Shown here in pieces: positions 57,901-64,000 of a DNA stretch of 64,000 nt. Source of the DNA: Clytia hemisphaerica (lineage: Eukaryota > Cnidaria > Hydrozoa > Leptothecata > Clytiidae). A program made the position numbers and the translations under genes. Under the pieces are notes generated by a model, which was not told the origin of the DNA, did not search any database, and was given only the letters and a program-made list of their open reading frames with translations. The stretch lies in NCBI GenBank assembly GCA_902728285.1, contig CACVBU010001002.1, positions 219,970 to 283,969 of the forward strand. The letters are read 5' to 3'. The stretch's first letter is position 1, and every line of letters begins with the position of its first letter.

Positions 57901-60900
57901 TTTCTTTTTAATTTGTTTTGAATGCTTTTGGAAATAAGTAATGATCATTTTATTTTGTAGCAGTTTCCGTAATGTGGAGTGTGGCTGTGTTATGTGGCTT
58001 TCCATGGAGGTATAAAGAAACAGGAGAAGTATGCTATTGTAACCATAACGCCCTACGATTAAAAAAATTACGAGGTATGCATGCTCATAATCTCATATAT
58101 CGTGCATTTTTAATGAGCTCTTTTGTTGATAGGTGAAATCTTATTGGCTAACTTAAGTGTAGGAAATAAGATAAGACGAGATTCATTGGTTCTGACATAG
58201 GTGTAAGAAAATATTTGGATTAAAATAAGGCCGGTAAACTTTGCAATCCTTCATCAAATGACAAGATTTTTCGATCAACATTTTCTTCAAGGTGAACTCT
58301 ATTGCTTAATACTTTCCTCCAAAATTCTCCAGCGACTTTTTGTCTACAAATTGGGTCTGAAATTGTGTGTGCTTATACAGAACTTTTTATTTTCTGGCTG
58401 GAGAAAATATCTTTTCAAAACAAAATTTAATGGATGACAAAATTGAACGCAAACTTATTTCGTGGAGTTAAATTTTATTTTATTCTCGTATATTAGAAGG
58501 CTAGAAATCTTCGATGCTGATAGTAAGAATGTTCTGAGCAAACTTGAGTTCTACTTAAAAGTCGTATTTCATCGGGCGAGCCTAGAATTTCTTTTGATTT
58601 ATTACAGAAAAGAAATCAAAAGACTTTAACAACCAATTACCGACAAATTCATCTCCTGTCTTTCTTTATACCTGTATGGGCTTTCTTATTTGGGTGACTT
58701 GGTGATCGATGCATTGGCTGCAGTGGCGTTGTGGGAAAACTTTTCTGGAGGGGCCAAAGTAGTGTTTTTTAAATGGCACCCCTCTAATTTTCCAAAGTGG
58801 CGCCCCACCCACCAGTTTCTAAACTTTTACTAATTCATTTGCCTAGGCATAACGAGGAAGGAAATGTTTTAGTGGATAAGAGTATATATATCTTTGAGAA
58901 ATGGAAAAGGGATAAACAGGCGCCACCATGGTTGGGGCCGACTAGAAAATTTTTGAAAATCGACTGCCAAGTTACCCTAAATCACTAAATAAAAATAGAC
59001 AAATTTGACACTTGCTAGAGTGAAAAGAAACTTAAAGAAACAATGTGTAATGCGTGCGAAGCGAGCGAAAAAAAGTGATGTTTTATAATTTCAATATTGT
59101 TGTCAGCAAATTGTTCTTGGGGCGCAGTTAGATTTTCATTTAATAATGCTATATTGTACGCAAAAAAACTTGTAAGTTAGCTAGATTGGAAAGAAGTTAC
59201 CAATTAACTTTATTGCGAGCGAAGCAAGCGAAAAAATTGCAAGCATTTTAAAATTATCTCAGCAAAATTGGTCCTGGGCGTAGTTAAAGGTGCATAAAGT
59301 ATGATTTTTAAGATTGAGGAGTTTAAAAAAATCTCTTTTGGCGCCCCTAGCTCTTCGGCGCCCCTTCAAAAAGCTCCGCTGGGGGGGGCATGGCCCCCCG
59401 GCCTGCCCCCTGCCACAACGCCACTGATTGTCTTGTATGGATAAGTTGATATTGGTGTGATACACGTTTTTTTTATAAGAACATCCAAAATTTTTGAAGC
59501 CTTCGAATGTTCTTAACTTTTTCAGTTTTAAGCCTGAAAGTTTTTAACATGTTCTAATTTTCACCGTTTTTTGAGTATTTTTGACATTTTCCTAAGAAAT
59601 CGGGTGTTAATTTAGAGTCCGCTAAGGCTTAAAATGTTTTTAACTTATTCTTAGTGTTTTGGACATCGAAGCCTTATGTTCTTATATAGTTTGTTCTTAT
59701 AAGAAAACGTGTACAGGTTTACATCTTATGGTTTTCAAATATTTATCTTGAAAACTCGCTCAGCCAAATATTCACTGAGGGGACATAGACCTGGCGATGG
59801 TGAGTCGCATCTTCATCCATATAGAACCCATATACTCTCTATGTACCCTTAAATTGAAATGACTTCAGTACCTGGACTTCCTTTAGCTTTATCATCGCAC
59901 CGTCCATAAATGCAGGGCATGTCATCTGCGCATTCATCGTCTTCATCACATTCATGATGTTTTCGATGTGATTCAAAACAATGGAAGCCTCGGCAATACT
60001 TGTTCTTTGGACATTTTTTCTCTGCGTTGCATTCAGCTTCGTGGTATGTTGAGACGATCTATAGGGAGAAAAGAAAACTTGGAAATCTAGAATAGGAGAG
60101 ATTTTGTTCAAGATTGGTGATGAGTAATGATTTCACAGTACACGTTTTTTTTATAAGAACATCCAAAAATTTTGAAGCCTTGGAATATTTTTACCTTTTT
60201 GGGTTGTTCTTATTTTCACCATTTTGTGACCATTTTTACCCATTTTCCTAAGAAAACGGGTGTTTTTGAGTCCACAAAGCTTTAAAATGTTTAATTTGTT
60301 CTTAATTTTGGCCATCGAAGCCTTATGTTCTTATATAATTTGTTCTTATAAAAAAGACGTGTAATGAATGGATTTGGACATCCGTAATCAAAGTCCTCCC
60401 GACAACGAGATGAAAATTTTTTCAATGAATTACACTTTCCTAATCACAACTTACTCTTTTTATTGGCAAAGAAAATTCGCCTACCTCCTTCTTGACAGCA
60501 TTTTCTTCAATTTCTTTCTTTTTCACATATCTCAATTTAACAAAATCATCTTCAGTTGCGATATGTATATTTGCTGCATGTTCAACAGGTGCTAAATCAC
60601 TCAAAGATTTATTATGTACGAAGAGTTGACTCTTTGTTGACAATAAAGGCTCTTGGTTGATCTTGATGACTTGGTTAGCTCCATTGACTTTGGCTACAGT
60701 GTCTCTTAAAGTTATATTCTTGCTGCTCTTAGTAATGATATTATGAGCAACTTTTTCCTCGCTTTCCTTTTTCTTTTTCACATCGTCTTGTGTAGTTCCA
60801 ACACTGTCGATTGTAAATTTTGAATTATTCGAAAGAAACCCAGTGATGGTTGAATTTGTGAGGATATTAGGAGAAGCAGACTTTTTAGCTTGTTGAGATA

Positions 60901-61402
60901 TCGTGTCTTTAATTTCGTCAGATTTCTTACCGTGATTGTCTGAGGAGGAGTAGACGGTTGCTCGCTTACCACTGGCAATATCAAGATTCTTTAACGATTG
61001 CTCTAAGCTGATTGGTGGTTCAATATGCTTCTTGGTTGGTATGATCTCATTTCTGGTTGAATGCTCAACCCCAAGATTCTTCTTAGGAGCAGAAGACATT
61101 GCCATCGATCCAGCAGCTAAGGCGATTGGAAGTTGAATGTGCTTCTTAGTTGATTGGATCTCACTTTTAACTGATGCCTCGTTACCTTGTTTCATCTTTG
61201 GTGCTGACGACATTGCCATTGAATGAACCACTGGTTTTGTGGTGATAGATTTCTTGATTTTGGAACTTCCTTCTTGAGAATGTGGTTTATGCAAAGGTTG
61301 ATCTTCGTCCACTATAAATTCATCTCGAACTACTAAACTAAAAGCTTGCTGGCTCAACAAGCAGACAAAGCTCAAAATAAGCAACTTCTTCATTTTCGTC
61401 AT
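54947..61402 (-). CDS. Dickkopf-family secreted protein (DKK3-like)
   Basis: Four minus-strand exons, 61402-60485, 60058-59872, 55453-55255 and 55001-54947, join in frame into 452 residues. I chose the ATG at 61402 (MTKMKKLLILSFVCLL). ATGs at 61441 and 61393 are also in frame, and the signal peptide is the same with any of them. Residues 61-136 are two 38-residue tandem units beginning SMAMSSAPK. The rest of exon 1 is Lys/Ser-rich and likely disordered. Cys-rich domain 1 (C316 to about C357: CPKNKYCRGFHC...CIYGRC) has eight cysteines where Dickkopfs have ten. Cys-rich domain 2 (from C372) runs GGICDKDGDCGDGCCV ... CKVKLEEFHQC ... CGPCADGLEC, the colipase-like fold of Dickkopf. The last short exon (18 codons, FTCRC) is the least sure. 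Dickkopfs are extracellular Wnt modulators. The long linker and divergent Cys1 recall DKK3, but subtype is inference. Confidence 0.75.
56267..56373. repeat. Imperfect hairpin repeat in Dickkopf-like intron
   Basis: GTAAACAAACTTTTTT pairs with AAAAAAGTTTTGTTTAC, and AAAATAGATTTACC with GGTAAATCTATTTT. The loop is about 35 bases. It is probably a small MITE. Confidence 0.55.
57203..57230. repeat. (AATC)n microsatellite
   Basis: About six AATC units, followed by degenerate AATTAAATCAATTAATTA. Confidence 0.85.
58721..59426. mobile_element. 706-bp hAT-type non-autonomous element
   Basis: Inverted ends CAGTGGCGTTGTGG match the usual hAT terminus CAGTGGCG. Flanks ATTGGCTG (left) and ATTGTCTT (right) agree at 6 of 8 bases, an aged 8-bp duplication. 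The interior has paired GGCGCCCC words and GCGAAGCGAGCGAAAAA twice (near 59056 and 59218). It lies in intron 2 of the Dickkopf-like gene. Confidence 0.75.
59463..59711. mobile_element. 249-bp TA-flanked MITE, copy 1
   Basis: TA at 59461-59462 and 59712-59713. Inverted ends CACGTTTTTTTTATAAGAAC and, reversed, CACGTTTTCTTATAAGAACA. It shares its whole layout with the copy at 60141-60361. Confidence 0.82.
60141..60361. mobile_element. 221-bp TA-flanked MITE, copy 2
   Basis: TA at 60139-60140 and 60362-60363. It has the same ends and the internal words CCAAAAATTTTGAAGCCTT and ATCGAAGCCTTATGTTCTTA as copy 1. It lies in intron 1 of the Dickkopf-like gene, while copy 1 lies in intron 2. Confidence 0.82.
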
Positions 61403-61698
61403 TTCAAGCTCCTTCTTTACAATGTTAGATTGGTAAAACATCCGCCATTTTGTTTTTCTTTCTCGGTTGTGTTTTCGTTTGTTAGACGCAGTAAACTGTC
61501 TACTTTCTTCTTTAAATCTTCATTTTCATGTCGACTCACATTCAGTATTACCAAGAATTCAACTGAATACTTTTTTGAAAGACACTAGTCTTTTTTCAGT
61601 TTTTAATACTTTATTTAGAACAATATTTCCAACGAGAATGATGAAACGCTTCTCATTACATTGAACTAGTTCAAATTTTTGAACCATTGCATCCATCA
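61403..61698. other. 5' flank of the Dickkopf-like gene
   Basis: No exon recognised apart from in-frame codons up to 61441. AATAAA on the minus strand at 61610-61615 would suit the small ORF upstream. CATCCGCCATTTTG near 61439 resembles a YY1-type site close to the Dickkopf-like start. Confidence 0.35.
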
Positions 61699-61839
61699 TC
61701 AGATATGTATGAACGCTTCTGTGCCAATTGCCTGTACCAGACGACCACGGCTTTTTCCTCGACACCGTTCCGTCTGTAACTTTTTACATTTATTCCCCCA
61801 GAGATTCACGGCGTCGACAAATTCGGTCAAGTTCTCCAT
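61699..61839 (-). CDS. Possible 46-residue small protein
   Basis: The minus-strand frame starts in a good context (ACGATGG) with MENLTEFVDAVNLWGNKCKK and ends with TGA. It has two cysteines and a basic middle (CRGKSRGR). AATAAA lies 84 bases past the stop. The codons look ordinary and the start is good, but I recognise no family. It could equally be an exon of a longer gene or chance. Confidence 0.25.
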   Translation of the reverse strand: MENLTEFVDAVNLWGNKCKKLQTERCRGKSRGRLVQAIGTEAFIHI

Positions 61840-64000
61840 CGTAGACGCGAAAGTGGTAACAAGTGATAGACCAACAGAGTGATAAAAAATCGCGTGTTGG
61901 GATAGAGATGGCTACTGTGCCAATGCCCGGCTAAAAAGAGTGGGTGGAAATCTAACTCAATTTTACATTTTAGAATTCTTGAATTCAAAAGTACCTGTGA
62001 ATGATTTGAAGCCCGAAATTCGATAGGGGTGCTGCTTATAATGCTGTGATTTTATCTCGGGTTTTGTTTTTCCAGAGACCATTTGGTTTTGAAGTCTTTG
62101 CTTTTGGAGCAATTTCTTGTAAATCATTCATCATTCACAGTTTTAGTAGGCAGAATTACTTTCTAGACATTCTTTACACTTGATCACAACTCTTAATGCT
62201 TAATCCTGTTAGATCGTGCAATGTTAAAATAATTCGCAAATTGACTCATCCTACAAAAAGACTTATTTGCAATAATCCGTATCCTGTTATAAAAATTCGA
62301 ATGTTTTAATGAAGTCATTTTCTGAGGATAGAAAGATTACGATGAAATGTTACCTAGATATGGCGTGGGTCAATGATCTGTAAAATTGCTTTATCATGAG
62401 TAGGTGTCTTTTTTAAAAGAGATTTGTCGTATTGCCTCTCAAAGTTACATTCCTGGATTTGTCGCTTGGTAACTTCTTACTTGCTATTCAAATGTCTTTC
62501 GATTTATTCAATACGAATTCCTAAGGCAAGTTCTGGGGGTGTTATAGACGTTTTCCCCTACTGTATTCGCTGCAGATTTTTGACTAGCCTGTATGATAAA
62601 TTTGATAGTAGATACAAAGAAAAATGTTTTATCAATAGTTTTCTGTCTAGACAATTTTTTTAGTTTTTATAGAATTAGTCCAGTTAGGTGTTTAAGGTGC
62701 CTTGTGTTCTCCTCAACTTTTTATCAGTCCCACGCCCTGCCCTGCCCAGGATAATTTTCCAATTTTTCTATGGTACCCACACCATCCCACTACTATGTGT
62801 AATCCTGATAACTTCTTCATTGTCACCGAAAATTTTGCATAATGTATGAAGTGTTAGATGAGATTAGAATCTGACGTTGATATGCCATGAAAGGGTTGTA
62901 TTAAAAAGGAGTGGGCAACACCTAATATTAAAGGTGGCACTGCTCTGAGGGTTGTTGATTCAGTATGTGGTAGTTTTGAGTGTTGATTGCATTGTTTTTA
63001 TCCCTTTTGAATATCGCTTGTTGCAGCTTGTTGTGTTATTCTGGACCTAAACATGGTTTGGAAAATCTATAGGAGTTATTTCTTGTTGGGTTAACAAATG
63101 GTGGTCACTATTGGAGTTATTAATGATTTTTAATACTTTCTGTAACCGCTGTTAATGGTTCTCTTGACCTTGCTAGCATTAAGTTTAAAGCCCCGAATCC
63201 AATGGATGGGAACTGAAGCCATCTGAAACGGGTGTCCGATTGAACGCCACATTGAAATCAGAATCCATTAGTCAGATTCTGAAAAAAACAAAAAGTGCTA
63301 GATTTAATCCCTCATTCAAAAGTGACCCAAACGGGTGCAAATCCTGAAACCGTAAGTGTTTCTTGCTCGAAAAAGGTTGAAGCTTCCTCTCTTTGTATAC
63401 TTGATTTGCAACCTAAAGGTAGACTGCACGTGCCGACCACGTCATCTTTGACTATTCTTTTGGAACGTTTATTGCATAGTAGGGGTTCTTGTAACGAGAC
63501 ACGTTCATAACAATTGAATGTCAAAACATGTTCTTCTAGCAAAGGATATGCTACCCTACTTTCCATATATGTCAATTTGATGCGCTCTTACCACAACAAC
63601 GAGACTGATTATTGGTCTTTTATCCTTTTATGATAAATAATGTCAAACTGAAAATTGTTCCGCCTACTTTATCAATCATTTTGTAGAAAATATGGAACCC
63701 CACAGGTTCTATTTTCTATTTAGAAAATAAGATGATGACAATTAACCTATCAAGGAAAATAGAAAATTTTATATATTTCAATCCCTATTGTTAATTAATT
63801 ACCGGGGGATGAAAAAAATCCTTTGGAGGATTATTTAACTTAAAGGGAGAGAAGGGGACAAACAGTATAAATGAAATTAAATCAGCTCTCACTTCTCATA
63901 TTCGGTCAAAAGTGTATGGTTGATAAGACCTTTTTTAAGCAGTTTCATCTTCTCTGTACCACTCATTACATGAAGTGCAGCGTTATCAAAGAATAAATAA
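61840..64000. other. Window end, no gene recognised
   Basis: AT-rich. An open frame at 63312-63575 (minus) and its plus-strand partner have no recognisable motif. Nothing else supported. Confidence 0.4.

Noticed and set aside
63295..63575. Overlapping open frames on both strands as a gene
   Set aside because: No motif, no splice context and no poly(A) signal that would single out either strand.

Overview
This is AT-rich nuclear DNA from an invertebrate animal. The genes have many short exons, GT-AG introns and AATAAA signals, with many small DNA transposons in introns and gaps. The gene set is animal-specific or mitochondrial: SRCR/LDLa secreted protein, Dickkopf-like factor, ATRAID, prohibitin-2, mS35 and HADHB. 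The base composition, intron sizes and the IFIT-like and SRCR genes suggest a cnidarian, but that is an inference from style and not a proof.

Layout. (1) 0.59-2.84 kb, minus: a single-exon IFIT-like TPR protein whose C-terminal part carries a HEPN-type RNxxxH motif. (2) 5.06-12.47 kb, plus: a five-exon secreted protein with a signal peptide, Gla-like segment, LDLa, three SRCR domains, a long helical core and a Cys-rich tail. (3) 13.86-17.29 kb, minus: complete eight-exon MRPS35. (4) 21.71-28.43 kb, minus: complete eight-exon ATRAID. Its second intron holds a 4.2-kb nest of transposons. (5) 28.79-29.76 kb, minus: two-exon prohibitin-2 with a one-base frameshift. (6) 30-44.8 kb: no gene recognised. 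It holds many terminal-inverted-repeat elements, a broken LINE and some promoter-like motif clusters. (7) 44.87-54.23 kb, plus: seventeen-exon HADHB. (8) 54.95-61.40 kb, minus: four-exon Dickkopf-like gene ending tail to tail with HADHB. (9) 61.4-64 kb: one doubtful small ORF.

Functionally, three neighbours act in mitochondria (mS35 in translation, PHB2 as inner-membrane scaffold, HADHB in beta-oxidation). There is no sign that they are co-regulated. The rest are a putative innate-immune protein, two secreted proteins and one lysosome-type membrane protein.

The strongest leads are the IFIT-like/HEPN fusion, the Gla-LDLa-SRCR protein with an unassigned helical core, and a non-autonomous transposon family with CAGGGG ends. 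That family shows three exact 7-bp target duplications, a nested insertion and a 51-bp-period palindrome array.

All exon models were built by hand from splice sites and phase. Every multi-exon gene stays in frame across all junctions, except for the PHB2 defect.
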